Shown piece after piece: positions 55,603 to 64,000 of a stretch of 64,000 nucleotides of DNA (position 1 is its first letter; each line of letters begins with the position of its first letter). The stretch is from Clostridia bacterium. Its GTDB lineage: Bacteria > Bacillota > Clostridia > Lutisporales > Lutisporaceae. Position numbers and translations under genes: made by a program. The notes under the pieces were generated by a model. The model was given only the letters and a program-made list of their open reading frames with translations, was not told where the DNA came from and did no database searches. The DNA lies in contig DASPIR010000012.1 of assembly GCA_035628995.1 (NCBI GenBank), positions 1 through 64,000 of the forward strand, read 5' to 3'.

Positions 55603-56304
55603 TTACTTAAGTGATATTATGACCTTTCTATATGGTTCTTCCCCTTCACTAAAGGTTGTAATATCCTCAAATTCCTGAAGAGTTGAATGTATTATTCTTC
55701 TTTCGTATGGGTTCATAGGCTCAAGTTCAACATTCTTACCAGTCTTTTGAACTCTCTCTGCCAATCTCTTGGCAAGTCTTTGAAGCGTTTCTTCCCTCTT
55801 CTTTCTGTAGTCCTCAGTATCAAGAATTACCTTGACAAAGCTGTCTCTTTCCTTATCCTTATTAACCACCAGACTAACAAGATATTGAAGAGAGTCAAGG
55901 GTCTGCCCTCGTCTTCCTATAATGACACCCATTTTGGGTCCAGCCAGATTTATATAAAAGCCTTCATTCGTATCTCGAATTCTAATCTCTGCCTTTATAT
56001 CCATTGACTCTAATACGTCCCTTAAAAACTTTTTTGCCTTTTCCTTCTCGAGCGTTAAATCTGTTATTCTTGGCTCTTTATTCTCTGCTCTCTTTTCTGT
56101 TTTCTTCTCACGAGCTTTATTCGGAGCCTTTTCTTCCTTAATTGATACTTTTACTTTTGCAAGCTTAGAACCAATACCAAATATCCCTTTAGTCGGCTTT
56201 TCCAGTACCTCAATCTCCACGTTTTCCTTGTCAGCCTTTAATTCTTCTAAAGCTAATTTAACAGCTTCATCTATTGTCTTTGCTGACTTTTCTATCATCA
56301 CCAT
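55603..56304 (-). CDS. jag: Jag/KhpB RNA-binding protein
   Basis: The protein has an N-terminal Jag domain (about 5-55, SAKTIDEAVKLALEELK), an acidic-basic linker (about 60-95), a KH domain with the GRRGQTLDSLQYLV loop, and an R3H domain ending RRIIHSTLQE. KhpB pairs with KhpA to bind RNAs linked to elongation and division. The ATG has AGGAGG. It directly follows yidC, as in most Firmicutes. Confidence 0.94.
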   Translation of the reverse strand: MVMIEKSAKTIDEAVKLALEELKADKENVEIEVLEKPTKGIFGIGSKLAKVKVSIKEEKAPNKAREKKTEKRAENKEPRITDLTLEKEKAKKFLRDVLESMDIKAEIRIRDTNEGFYINLAGPKMGVIIGRRGQTLDSLQYLVSLVVNKDKERDSFVKVILDTEDYRKKREETLQRLAKRLAERVQKTGKNVELEPMNPYERRIIHSTLQEFEDITTFSEGEEPYRKVIISLK

Positions 56305-56306
56305 TT

Positions 56307-57008
56307 TTATTCTACCTCCTTTTTTTCTTTTGAAGGCTTCATCATAAAATACTGCTGAACTATAGTAAAGACATTACCTGCTATCCAGTACAATGCAAGT
56401 CCTGCAGGTACACTAAGGGTTATCCATCCAAACATTATAGGCATCATATTTGTCATCATTTTCTGTGTCGGATCTACTTTGCCTTTATTTGGAGTTATCA
56501 TTCTCATCTGATAATATGTAGTTGCTGCTGATAATATTGCTAAAATCGGCAGTCCGAAGCCTGCAACCCTAATCACCGTTGACGCCATTTCTGATTTGCT
56601 AAGATCAGTAATCCACCAGAAGTTTTTTGCAATTCCTGCATATATATTAGCGTCTAAAAAAACATATTTGACCGGATCCTGTATAACATAGTACAAAGAG
56701 AAAAGAATAGGCATTTGTATAAGAGCCGGTAAACATCCCGAAGCCGGATTGTAATTATGCTCTTTATAAAGCTCCAGAAGCTTCTGATTCATCTTTTCTT
56801 TATCATTTTTGTACTTCTCTTGTATTTCCTTCATCATAGGGCTTATTACATTCATTCGTTTAGTAGACTCGGTCTGCTTGATGTTGATCGGGAGCAGCAG
56901 TACCTTAGTCAATATTGTAAAAATGATTATTGAGTATCCATAATCTCCTACAAAATCAAATATGATTCTCAACAAACTACCTAGCGGGCCAGCAATAAAA
57001 TCTAACAA
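56307..57008 (-). CDS. yidC: Membrane protein insertase YidC/Oxa1
   Basis: YidC inserts and folds membrane proteins. The 233-residue protein has the Gram-positive layout with five membrane segments: YSIIIFTILTKVLLLPIN, a helical hairpin (MNVISPMMKEIQEKYKNDKEKM), then NPASGCLPALIQMPILFSLY. The conserved Arg is missing at its usual place in TM1, where Lys/Thr (ILTKVLL) is seen. No lipobox Cys is visible at the start, unlike SpoIIIJ. TTG start after GGGGG. It lies between yidD and jag. Confidence 0.93.
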   Translation of the reverse strand: MLDFIAGPLGSLLRIIFDFVGDYGYSIIIFTILTKVLLLPINIKQTESTKRMNVISPMMKEIQEKYKNDKEKMNQKLLELYKEHNYNPASGCLPALIQMPILFSLYYVIQDPVKYVFLDANIYAGIAKNFWWITDLSKSEMASTVIRVAGFGLPILAILSAATTYYQMRMITPNKGKVDPTQKMMTNMMPIMFGWITLSVPAGLALYWIAGNVFTIVQQYFMMKPSKEKKEVE

Positions 57009-57043
57009 GTTTTTTCCCCCTTATATTCTGTTTATATTAAAAC

Positions 57044-57271
57044 CTAAGGTTTTTCTTTCTTTTCCGGTACAGGATCATATCCGCCGGGGTTAAAAGGATT
57101 ACATCTTAGGATACGTCCTGCAGACAGATATACGCCAAATATTACTCCATGGGTATTAATTGCTTCAATAGCATAATTCGAGCATGTGGGTATGAACCTG
57201 CACTTGCCCGTAGCCAATGGCGAAATAAATATCTGATATGCTCTTATAATAATAATGAAAAACTTCTTCAT
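57044..57271 (-). CDS. yidD: Membrane protein insertion efficiency factor YidD
   Basis: The 75-residue protein has the diagnostic core [27 protein letters not shown] and [13 protein letters not shown]. It assists YidC-dependent insertion from the inner face of the membrane. The ATG begins directly after the rnpA stop, in the conserved rnpA-yidD-yidC order. Confidence 0.95.
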   Translation of the reverse strand: MKKFFIIIIRAYQIFISPLATGKCRFIPTCSNYAIEAINTHGVIFGVYLSAGRILRCNPFNPGGYDPVPEKKEKP

Positions 57272-57616
57272 TTATTCCTCGCTTTTTTTAAGCTTGGCTT
57301 TCCTCATTATTGACATAATATTATTCTCAATTAATTTATAATCGGCTGCTGCGCTTCCAACTCTCGCAGTAAAGACAATGTCAAAACCCAGTTTATTGTT
57401 GTCGGAATATTTTCGGTATACTTCCTTCATGAGTCTTTTTACTCTATTTCTTACAACACTATTTCCTACTTTCTTACTTACCGAGAAACCTACCCTGTTT
57501 GAGGCAGAATTATTCAAAATTATATACATGACAACATATTTTTCAACGTAATATCTTCCTTCACTATATACCTTTTTAAATTGGTAATTCTTCTTTAGCT
57601 TATACAACGTTGTCAT
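57272..57616 (-). CDS. rnpA: Ribonuclease P protein component
   Basis: RnpA binds the RNase P RNA and helps cut tRNA 5' leaders. The motif GFSVSKKVGNSVVRNRVKRLMKEVYRK (basic RNR helix) is diagnostic, and the 114-residue length is standard. The ATG follows GGAGGCAGG. It is separated from rpmH by a hairpin that may attenuate the transcript. Confidence 0.96.
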   Translation of the reverse strand: MTTLYKLKKNYQFKKVYSEGRYYVEKYVVMYIILNNSASNRVGFSVSKKVGNSVVRNRVKRLMKEVYRKYSDNNKLGFDIVFTARVGSAAADYKLIENNIMSIMRKAKLKKSEE

Positions 57617-57642
57617 ATCCTGCCTCCATTTTAAAGACTACA

Positions 57643-57667
57643 GAAAAAGGCCACAGTTGCGGCCTTA
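57643..57667 (-). terminator. Hairpin at the rpmH stop
   Basis: AAGGCC pairs with GGCCTT across an 8-base loop, followed by Ts on the minus strand. The stem overlaps the rpmH stop codon. Partial termination here would make L34 more abundant than RnpA. Confidence 0.7.
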
Positions 57668-57799
57668 TACTGTCAATCTTTTTCTACCTTTTAATCTTCT
57701 TCTTCTAAGAACGTTCCTACCTGTAGCAGTACTCATTCTCTCTCTGAAGCCATGAACTTTCTTTCTTTGCCTTTTCTTTGGCTGATATGTCATTAACAC
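57665..57799 (-). CDS. rpmH: 50S ribosomal protein L34
   Basis: This 44-residue, highly basic protein was found by reading the minus strand. The core [15 protein letters not shown] and the tail [13 protein letters not shown] identify L34. It starts with GTG (57799) after AGGGGGTG; an internal ATG two codons later is possible. It is the first gene of the rpmH-rnpA-yidD-yidC-jag unit that diverges from dnaA across oriC. Confidence 0.95.
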   Translation of the reverse strand: MLMTYQPKKRQRKKVHGFRERMSTATGRNVLRRRRLKGRKRLTV

Positions 57800-58519
57800 A
57801 ATACACACCCCCTAACTTCTGTACTACATAAATCACACTAGCATTCTTACATTTTATCAAACAGACAGCTCTGTATAATAGGTTAGGCCTAATGTTGGCT
57901 GCGATGATGGAATGTAATCGCATTTGTAAGATCTATATCATGCATTTATACAATAAAGCATAATTCACCACTTTACTATTAAAATTATATAGACATTGAC
58001 AGTTCGTGTCAATATAATATTTTGTCCCAATTCTATACATTTTACTACCCTTCAAGGTGTTTAGCATATTGACAATTTATCAATTTCGACTATTAGTATA
58101 TGCATTATTGCTTTCCGTTCTTGTGGATAAATGTATCATCTCACCTCAAATATTGTGGATAATTATCTTATTTTTATTGAACTTAGCCTTTTGTTTTGCT
58201 ATTATAGTTATATGATTGTGTATAACCCTATAATTTTATAAAAGTTATCAACAACTGTGTATAATTTGTGTATAACTCAAGGGTATTGTGTATTAATTAC
58301 TTCTTTGTTGTCTATAATCTAATAAATACCTATAAGTTATATGTGAATAAGTACATTTTTTTCTTGTTGACAAGATAAAATATATTATTTTTATACAGAA
58401 TTATATTAACAATTTATACACATTTTTATTCATTATTATGTTGTCATATGGCTGTCTACGTTTCATAAAGTCGTTGTGTATAAGCATGTTAATAATTTAG
58501 TTGGTTAAGGAGGCTGGGT
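57800..58519. other. oriC: oriC, rpmH-dnaA part: DnaA-box cluster
   Basis: This 720-bp AT-rich gap between divergent rpmH and dnaA holds at least seven perfect TTATNCACA boxes: minus-strand boxes at 58122, 58154, 58217, 58256, 58267 and 58475, and a plus-strand box at 58414. One-mismatch boxes lie at 58245 and 58391. It is the upstream half of a bipartite Firmicutes origin and should also contain the dnaA promoter, which DnaA can repress. The rpmH promoter lies at the left end. Confidence 0.88.
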
Positions 58520-59851
58520 ATGTACTCTCATATCACAGATATCTGGGAAAAGACTCTAGATGTAATAAAAGTTGAATTAACAGAAGTAAGTTTCAATACT
58601 TGGCTTAAAGCAATACAACCTATTTCTACGCGGGACAACCTTGTTACGTTTTCCGTGCCTGATGATTTTACAAAGGGAATACTTGAAGCAAGATATGTTA
58701 CTCTTATAAAAAACGCTTTGAAGCAGGTTTCCTCTGAATATTACGATATCAAATTCATAATACCTACTGAAGAGAATTATGCTTCTATAATGAGGGAGAA
58801 TACTGAGCGAAATCAAATAGAGGAAACAGTTAACACCTCCCTAAATCCCAAGTATACTTTTGATACCTTCGTTATAGGCAACAGCAACCGCCTTGCCCAT
58901 GCAGCCTCGGTTGCAGTAGCAGAATCACCCGCAAAGGCGTACAACCCTCTTTTTATTTATGGAGGTGTTGGGTTGGGAAAAACTCATCTTATGCACGCAA
59001 TAGGCCACTATATATCAAAACAGAATAAAAAAGCAAAAGTGGTTTATATTTCTTCTGAAACCTTCACAAATGAACTTATTAACTCAATTAGAGATGATAG
59101 AAACAATGAGTTCAGAGGTAAATATAGAAATGTAGACGTACTATTAATTGACGATATACAATTCATTGCTGGAAAGGAAAGTACCCAGGAGGAGTTCTTC
59201 CACACGTTCAACTCTTTATATGATGCAAATAAGCAAATAATTATCTCAAGTGATAGACCTCCAAAAGAAATCCGAACCTTGGAGGATAGGCTCAGATCAA
59301 GGTTTGAGCAAGGGTTGATAGCAGATATACAACCACCTGATCTTGAAACCAGGGTAGCTATATTGAAGAAAAAGGCAAGATCAGAAAACCTCTCTATTTC
59401 AGATAATGTAATGCTTCTTATAGCAAAAAAAATTCATTCAAATATTAGAGAGCTTGAAGGAGCTTTAATTAGAATAGTAGCGTATTCTTCTCTTACAAAT
59501 GGTGAGATAAATGAAGATCTTACAAATGAAGCTTTAAAGGACATAATATCCAACTCCAAGCCAAAGCTGGTTACACCCGCTGCTATAAAAGATGTTGTTG
59601 GTCAGTACTACAGTATAAAGCTGGAAGATTTCAATGCAAAGAAAAGAAACAAATCAATAGTTTTGCCAAGGCAAATTGCGATGTTCCTTTGCAGAGAACT
59701 TACAGACCTTTCCTTGCCAAGGATTGGTGAAGAATTTGGCAGGGACCACACCACTATAATGCATGCTTATGAGAAGATATCTAATGATATGAAAATTGAC
59801 AGTCAATTGAAATCAGTTTTAGAAGAGCTCAAAAGCAAAGTTGAAACCTAA
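58520..59851 (+). CDS. dnaA: Chromosomal replication initiator protein DnaA
   Basis: DnaA binds DnaA boxes and opens the origin. Domains over 443 residues: helicase-interacting domain I (about 1-80), a short linker, AAA+ domain III ([35 protein letters not shown], box [11 protein letters not shown]), and DNA-binding domain IV with the signature [21 protein letters not shown] precedes the ATG. It is the first gene of the operon running through dnaN to gyrB. Confidence 0.98.
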   Translation: MYSHITDIWEKTLDVIKVELTEVSFNTWLKAIQPISTRDNLVTFSVPDDFTKGILEARYVTLIKNALKQVSSEYYDIKFIIPTEENYASIMRENTERNQIEETVNTSLNPKYTFDTFVIGNSNRLAHAASVAVAESPAKAYNPLFIYGGVGLGKTHLMHAIGHYISKQNKKAKVVYISSETFTNELINSIRDDRNNEFRGKYRNVDVLLIDDIQFIAGKESTQEEFFHTFNSLYDANKQIIISSDRPPKEIRTLEDRLRSRFEQGLIADIQPPDLETRVAILKKKARSENLSISDNVMLLIAKKIHSNIRELEGALIRIVAYSSLTNGEINEDLTNEALKDIISNSKPKLVTPAAIKDVVGQYYSIKLEDFNAKKRNKSIVLPRQIAMFLCRELTDLSLPRIGEEFGRDHTTIMHAYEKISNDMKIDSQLKSVLEELKSKVET

Positions 59852-60100
59852 AGGATATGATTTTAACACTAATATCCTGTTGATATATTATTGATAAACT
59901 GTTGATAATTTTTTTTAGTATTTTAGTTGTCCTTTTCTATCAACAATTTTTGTTAAAATACTCCACAGATTATGAACACAAGGTTTCATAGCGTAACAAC
60001 AACATTAAGGGCTTTTGCACTTATTAACAGCCCCTACTACTATTACTACTATAATTATTATATTATATTATATTAAAATGATTTTCGGAGGTTATCCACA
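59852..60100. other. oriC: oriC, dnaA-dnaN part: DNA unwinding element with DnaA-trios
   Basis: The gap holds a TTATTAACA box-like site (60021-60029), a short GC step CCCC, and then triplets CTACTACTATTACTACTAT (60034-60052). On the complementary strand these read as consecutive 3'-GAT-5'/3'-AAT-5' DnaA-trios. A pure A/T tract follows (60050-60076). A perfect TTATCCACA (60092-60100) ends against the dnaN ATG. The order box, GC step, trios, AT tract matches the basal unwinding system described in B. subtilis. Confidence 0.78.
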
Positions 60101-61207
60101 ATGAAAATAATTACTACAAAATCTTCTCTCCTGGAAAGCATAAATATAGTTCAAAAAGCAGTACCGTCAAAAACTACTTTACCAATTCTAGAAGGTATTC
60201 TTTTTGAGGCTAAAAACGGAAAGCTGAAGCTAACAGCAACAGATCTGGAAATAGGAATAGAGACACTATCAAATGTAGATGTAATAGAGCCCGGTAAAGT
60301 AGTGCTATCCTCCAGAATAGTTGGAGATATTGTTAGAAAGCTTCCAGATGCAGATATAGAGATAGAAACAGCAGGGGGAAACCTGGTATATATAAAAAGT
60401 GAACGGTCAAATTTTAAAATTGTTACTCTTCCTCATGATGAATTCCCAGAGCTTCCAGTAGTAAAGAAAGAAAATGGAATTACTCTTTCCCAAAATCTTC
60501 TTAAAGATACTATAAAGCAAACAATATTTGCCGTATCATCAGATGAAGTAAGACCTATACTTACAGGAGTACTTTTTGATGTAGATGGTGAAAAACTTAC
60601 AATGGTAGCTCTTGACGGCTTTAGAATGGCTGTAAAATGGAACGGAATAATAAATGACAACAGCTTTAAGGCAGTTATTCCAGGAAAAACTCTTTTAGAA
60701 ATAGGTAAAATACTGAATGAGAATGAGAATCCTATAAATATTTATTTTTCGAAAAATCACATTCAAGTCCAAATTGAGGATACAATAATTATATCAAGAC
60801 TCCTGGAAGGAGAATTCATTAATTATAAACAGATAATACCATCAGAATACAAGATAAAAGTAAAAGTATCTTCAAGCAAACTTATGGAAGCTTGTGACAG
60901 AGCTGCTTTGTTTGCCAGAGACTCCAGCAATAATATGATTAAGTTTGAAATAAATGATGATATTATGGTTATTACGTCAAACTCTCAAAATGGTGATGTT
61001 CATGAAGAACTGAAGATTCAAAAAGAAGGAAACGATATAGAAATAGCTTTTAATGCAAAATATTTTATAGATGTGCTAAAGGTTATTGAAGGTGAAGAAA
61101 TAACAATAGAGTTTACTACAAATGTAAGCCCAAGCATAATAAGGCCAGGTGACAATACAGGATACTTATACCTTGTACTTCCGGCAAGGTTCAAAAAGAA
61201 TAATTAA
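60101..61207 (+). CDS. dnaN: DNA polymerase III beta clamp
   Basis: DnaN is the sliding clamp that holds polymerase on DNA. The 368-residue protein shows the three-domain layout, with TTLPILEGILFEA, RPILTGVLFDVDGEKLTMVALDGFRMA and the C-terminal YLVLPARF. GGAG lies at the end of the unwinding region directly before the ATG, so a DnaA box overlaps its translation start zone. Confidence 0.97.
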   Translation: MKIITTKSSLLESINIVQKAVPSKTTLPILEGILFEAKNGKLKLTATDLEIGIETLSNVDVIEPGKVVLSSRIVGDIVRKLPDADIEIETAGGNLVYIKSERSNFKIVTLPHDEFPELPVVKKENGITLSQNLLKDTIKQTIFAVSSDEVRPILTGVLFDVDGEKLTMVALDGFRMAVKWNGIINDNSFKAVIPGKTLLEIGKILNENENPINIYFSKNHIQVQIEDTIIISRLLEGEFINYKQIIPSEYKIKVKVSSSKLMEACDRAALFARDSSNNMIKFEINDDIMVITSNSQNGDVHEELKIQKEGNDIEIAFNAKYFIDVLKVIEGEEITIEFTTNVSPSIIRPGDNTGYLYLVLPARFKKNN

Positions 61208-61216
61208 ATGTGTTTT

Positions 61217-61242
61217 AAAAACCACCCAATCAGGGTGGTTTT
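61217..61242 (+). terminator. Hairpin between dnaN and yaaA
   Basis: AAAACCACCC pairs with GGGTGGTTTT, followed by TTAATC. It resembles a weak terminator and could reduce transcription into yaaA-recF-gyrB. Confidence 0.65.
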
Positions 61243-61268
61243 AATCAAAATAGGAAGAGAGTGAAAAA

Positions 61269-61475
61269 ATGCGAGAAGTAAAGATAGCTACAGAATTTAT
61301 AAAACTGGACCAGTTTTTGAAATTTGAGAGTCTTGTTGGATCAGGCGGAGAAGCAAAAAACATAATAAAAGATGGAATGGTGAAGGTCAATGGAAGCATT
61401 GAAACGGCTAGAGGCAAGAAGCTTCATAAAGGAGATACAGTAGAAGTTTTTAGTAAAGTAATTAAGATAATATAA
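61269..61475 (+). CDS. yaaA: S4-domain RNA-binding protein YaaA (RlbA)
   Basis: The 68-residue protein consists of one S4 RNA-binding domain (FIKLDQFLKFESLVGSGGEAKNIIKDGMVKVNG). It sits between dnaN and recF throughout Firmicutes and is thought to act in large ribosomal subunit maturation. Ribosome site GAGAG before the ATG. Confidence 0.93.
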   Translation: MREVKIATEFIKLDQFLKFESLVGSGGEAKNIIKDGMVKVNGSIETARGKKLHKGDTVEVFSKVIKII

Positions 61476-61496
61476 TTTATTGTCGGGGTGCTTATA

Positions 61497-62606
61497 TTGT
61501 ATATTAAAAGGGTTAATTTAAAAAGTTATAGAAATTATCCGACTCTTGAAATAGAATTAGGTAAAGGGGTTAATATATTTTATGGTCAAAATGCACAAGG
61601 AAAGACAAACATTATAGAATCCATATATATGGCCTCAACCGGTAAGTCGCATCGAACACAGAAGGATTCGGAGCTTATTATGTGGAATTGCGATAATGCC
61701 AAAATAAAAATTGAGTTTCAAAAAGAAAATGATGAAAAGACAGTAGAAATATATTTAAATAAAAGTTTAAAAAAACAAATAAAGCTGAACGGAGTAAGGA
61801 TAAGCAAAATAGGTGAGCTTATAGGCAACCTAAACACTGTAATATTCTCTCCGGATCATATGAAAGTAATAAAAGAAGGACCCGTTGAAAGAAGAAGATT
61901 CATGGACATAATATTGTCTCAGGTCAAACCAGGGTATTATTATAATCTGGTTCAATATTTGAAGGTACTTGAGCAAAGAAATAATCTTCTAAATGAAGCG
62001 AGAAAGAATGGAAGCTTGCTTAAGACAATTGATATATGGAATGAGCAGTTGGCTGACTTTGGTACTAAGATAATTATGACAAGACATTATTTCGTTGATA
62101 AAATATGCAGCATGGCAGCAGAGACTCATGAAAGAATATCAAATGGTAAAGAGAAGCTGGAGCTTAAATATAAATCCTCTATAGATTATCTGGACTGTTC
62201 AGAAAATGAAATCAAAAAAGCCTTTATAGATGCACTGGAGAAGTCAGTCAGTATTGATTTAAAAAGAGGTGCTACTCATAAGGGGCCTCATAGGGATGAA
62301 ATAATGTTCTATATAAATGAAAATGAGGTGAAAACCTATTCATCCCAAGGACAGCAGAGAACAGCCCTGCTTTCTCTGAAAATATCCGAGCTGAAATACA
62401 TGGAAAACGAGACAGGAGAATTGCCTATACTCCTTTTGGATGATGTTTTTTCCGAACTTGATACAGAAAGGCAAAAATATTTGGTTGATTTTATAAAAAA
62501 CATACAAACTATTATAACTTGTACAGATGTAGAGTATCTTGAAAAGCTCAAGCTTGAAGGTTCGAAGGTGTATGAAGTTGTTGATGGAATGGTAATAAAA
62601 GTATAA
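61497..62606 (+). CDS. recF: DNA replication and repair protein RecF
   Basis: RecF is an SMC-like ATPase that loads RecA at gaps. Motifs: Walker A GQNAQGKTNIIE, the signature YSSQGQQRTALLSLK, and Walker B PILLLDDVFSELD. The TTG at 61497 has GGGGTG at six bases and gives the family start YIKRVNLKSYRNY; a GTG three codons earlier is inside that ribosome site. About 369 residues. Confidence 0.96.
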   Translation: MYIKRVNLKSYRNYPTLEIELGKGVNIFYGQNAQGKTNIIESIYMASTGKSHRTQKDSELIMWNCDNAKIKIEFQKENDEKTVEIYLNKSLKKQIKLNGVRISKIGELIGNLNTVIFSPDHMKVIKEGPVERRRFMDIILSQVKPGYYYNLVQYLKVLEQRNNLLNEARKNGSLLKTIDIWNEQLADFGTKIIMTRHYFVDKICSMAAETHERISNGKEKLELKYKSSIDYLDCSENEIKKAFIDALEKSVSIDLKRGATHKGPHRDEIMFYINENEVKTYSSQGQQRTALLSLKISELKYMENETGELPILLLDDVFSELDTERQKYLVDFIKNIQTIITCTDVEYLEKLKLEGSKVYEVVDGMVIKV

Positions 62607-62626
62607 TAAACACATTTTAAAAAAAA

Positions 62627-62715
62627 TCACGGAAAAGATTTTAAGGACTAATTTAATTTCCGTGATGTACACTAGGGAAACAGAAGTGTGAAAAATCTTT
62701 TTCACATTCTGTTTT
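62627..62715. repeat. ~90-bp structured dispersed repeat, copy 2
   Basis: The stem CACGGAAA/TTTCCGTG is followed by ATGTACACTAGGGAAAC and a near-perfect hairpin ACAGAAGTGTGAAAA/TTTTCACATTCTGT. It aligns with 10851-10945 in the same orientation. It lies between recF and remB, in a place where the operon is otherwise tight. The second hairpin could act as a partial terminator. Confidence 0.65.
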
Positions 62716-62804
62716 GGATAAAGCTTTTAGTTTTTTGCACAAAAGGTTATAATAATATAGTATGGACAAAATATGGCTATTTGGAAGCAAGGGAGGACAA
62801 GTTG

Positions 62805-63074
62805 ATGTTTATGCATCTTGGCGGAGATGTTGTAATATCTCTAAAGGATATAATTTCAATAATGGATATAGAATCCAGCAATACATCCAGCAATACTAGG
62901 GATTTTCTAAAGACTGCTGAGGATGAGGGCTTCATAAGGAGAATATCACAGGATGAAGCTAAATCTTTTGTTTTGGCGGAAAAGGATAAAAAGACAATAA
63001 TATATTTGTCTCCCATATCTTCTGTGACCTTATACAAAAGAGCCGGATTCATAGATGATATATCGTTGAAGTAA
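62805..63074 (+). CDS. remB: Extracellular matrix regulator RemB (YaaB, DUF370)
   Basis: The 89-residue protein begins [22 protein letters not shown], the DUF370 signature, and has [16 protein letters not shown] near the end. RemA/RemB proteins regulate matrix genes in B. subtilis. The ATG at 62805 has GGGAGG; the frame upstream has no ribosome site and crosses the repeat at 62627-62715. It precedes gyrB as in Bacillus. Confidence 0.9.
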   Translation: MFMHLGGDVVISLKDIISIMDIESSNTSSNTRDFLKTAEDEGFIRRISQDEAKSFVLAEKDKKTIIYLSPISSVTLYKRAGFIDDISLK

Positions 63075-63091
63075 AGGGGGAACGTACAGAA

Positions 63092-64000
63092 ATGGTAGAA
63101 AAAAAGAATACATCAGCATATGAAGCAGAGCAGATTCAAGTACTTGAGGGGTTAGAGGCCGTAAGAAAAAGGCCTGGAATGTATATAGGCAGCACTGGTG
63201 CTAAGGGTCTTCACCACCTGGTTTGGGAGGTAGTCGACAACAGTATAGATGAAGCATTGGTAGGCGTCTGCAAAAATATTAACGTAACAATTCATTCTGA
63301 CAATTCAATAAGCAATGAAGACGATGGCAGAGGCTTCCCTGTAGGAATTCATCCAAAGCTTGGCAAGCCTGCAGTAGAAGTTGCTCTTACAGTTCTTCAT
63401 GCAGGAAGTAAATTCGGAGGCGGAGGCTACAAGGTTTCTGGCGGATTGCACGGAGTTGGTGTTTCTGTAGTTAATGCTTTATCTGAATGGCTTGTGGTAG
63501 AAGTAAAGAGAGATGGAAAAGTATATCAGCAAAGGTATGAAAGAGGAACACCTGTTACTGAGCTGAAGGTTATAGGCTCAAGTAAAAATACAGGAACAAC
63601 GGTAACTTTCAAACCGGATAATCAAGTATTTGATGAACTGGAGTATAGCTTTGAAACTTTAGAGCATAGACTCAGGGAGTTGGCATTCCTTAACAAGGGG
63701 ATAAAGATAAACCTCAAGGATGAGAGGGATAATACTGAAAAGACCTTTCAATATGAGGGCGGAATAATATCCTTTGTGAAATATCTAAACAAAAATAGAG
63801 AGGTTCTTCATAAAGACCCAATATATTTTGAAGCCAGAAAAGAAGATATTGATGTTGAAATAGCACTTCAGTATAATGACGGGTATTCTGAAAGTATTTT
63901 CAGCTTTGCCAATAACATAAACACCTTAGAGGGTGGAAGTCATATGACTGGCTTTAAAAATGCAGTAACCAAAGTAATAAATGATTATGCCAGAAAGTAC
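63092..64000 (+). CDS. gyrB: DNA gyrase subunit B (partial, cut by the window end)
   Basis: The frame opens with an ATG after AAGGGGG and stays open through the last base (303 codons seen; a full GyrB has about 630-640). The GHKL ATPase signatures are [31 protein letters not shown] and [17 protein letters not shown]. The transducer domain begins near the edge. GyrB supplies ATP hydrolysis for negative supercoiling. The usual DGRGIP reads DGRGFP here. Confidence 0.95.
   Translation, partial: MVEKKNTSAYEAEQIQVLEGLEAVRKRPGMYIGSTGAKGLHHLVWEVVDNSIDEALVGVCKNINVTIHSDNSISNEDDGRGFPVGIHPKLGKPAVEVALTVLHAGSKFGGGGYKVSGGLHGVGVSVVNALSEWLVVEVKRDGKVYQQRYERGTPVTELKVIGSSKNTGTTVTFKPDNQVFDELEYSFETLEHRLRELAFLNKGIKINLKDERDNTEKTFQYEGGIISFVKYLNKNREVLHKDPIYFEARKEDIDVEIALQYNDGYSESIFSFANNINTLEGGSHMTGFKNAVTKVINDYARKY

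Noticed and set aside
57717-57923. 68-codon frame on the minus strand
   Set aside because: It overlaps rpmH in another frame. The L34 sequence at 57665-57799 explains this DNA.
62688-62804. 39-codon N-terminal extension of RemB
   Set aside because: The extension starts in the dispersed repeat, lacks a ribosome site and is absent from the family. The internal ATG has GGGAGG.

Overview
This window is an AT-rich piece of the origin-proximal chromosome of an endospore-forming, anaerobic-type Clostridia (low-GC Firmicutes). The evidence is gene content and order: the canonical replication-origin block rpmH-(oriC)-dnaA-dnaN-yaaA-recF-remB-gyrB, the Gram-positive jag/yidC/yidD/rnpA block, noc beside rsmG/mnmG/mnmE, soj-spo0J (parA-parB) with perfect parS sites, the WalRK operon, and sporulation-linked genes (yyaC, a LonC-type protease, a selenium-metabolism yedF). 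The sequence alone does not fix the genus. Most genes left of about 57.8 kb read on the minus strand and those right of 58.5 kb on the plus strand, as expected for leading-strand genes diverging from oriC.

Layout. 0-4.2 kb is an accessory edge: an L,D-transpeptidase, GTGCCAGG-type inverted repeats, a 20-codon isochorismatase remnant, and a secreted WG-repeat protein. That last gene lies between two near-identical 24-bp sequences, one of which is the 3' end of rlmH. This looks like an SCC-style integration scar. 4.2-14.1 kb is the wal operon on the minus strand: walR, walK, a small secreted protein, yycH, yycI, murA, walJ-like, htrA, rlmH. 14.4-18.6 kb holds proteases and envelope genes (peptidase MA-like, FmdB zinc ribbon, subtilase, LysM-G5-M23 endopeptidase). 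19.2-21.6 kb holds dnaD, dnaI and a cupin. 21.7-22.4 kb is a Lys-Glu-Val-Asp-Thr tRNA cluster, followed by purA and an FAD-dependent protein. 25.5-32.7 kb is the block mazG-like, yybS, gdpP, rplI, lonC, dnaB, with a DnaA-box cluster just beyond dnaB. 33.1-36 kb holds rpsF-ssb-rpsR, DUF951, mscS and yedF. 36.2-40.6 kb holds an envelope-stress-like set (DUF2089, DUF4097, LiaF-like, CvpA, DUF5711). 40.8-44.4 kb holds yyaC and a c-di-GMP pair (HD-GYP, GGDEF). 44.7-52.1 kb is the chromosome-segregation neighbourhood (parS, parB, parA, noc, rsmG). 52.1-57.8 kb holds mnmG, mnmE, jag, yidC, yidD, rnpA and rpmH. 57.8-64 kb holds oriC and the dnaA-gyrB operon, with gyrB cut by the window edge.

The genes form a housekeeping core: replication initiation and loading (DnaA, DnaD, DnaI, DnaB, DnaN), origin segregation and division-site control (ParABS, Noc), cell-wall homeostasis (WalRK/YycHI, MurA, M23, L,D-transpeptidase), and nucleotide second messengers (GdpP for c-di-AMP, GGDEF/HD-GYP for c-di-GMP).

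The most interesting non-textbook signals are: a shared hairpin leader motif (core TCAAGGAAAATGTTT) directly upstream of yycI, dnaD and parA (two tandem copies at parA); the duplicated rlmH 3' end around the WG-repeat gene; a DnaA-box cluster near dnaB; a multi-hairpin element whose two terminal loops both show AGGA; and a ~90-bp structured repeat found both beside yycH and upstream of remB. No CRISPR array, phage or complete insertion sequence is visible. All functional calls come from motif recognition, not from database searches.
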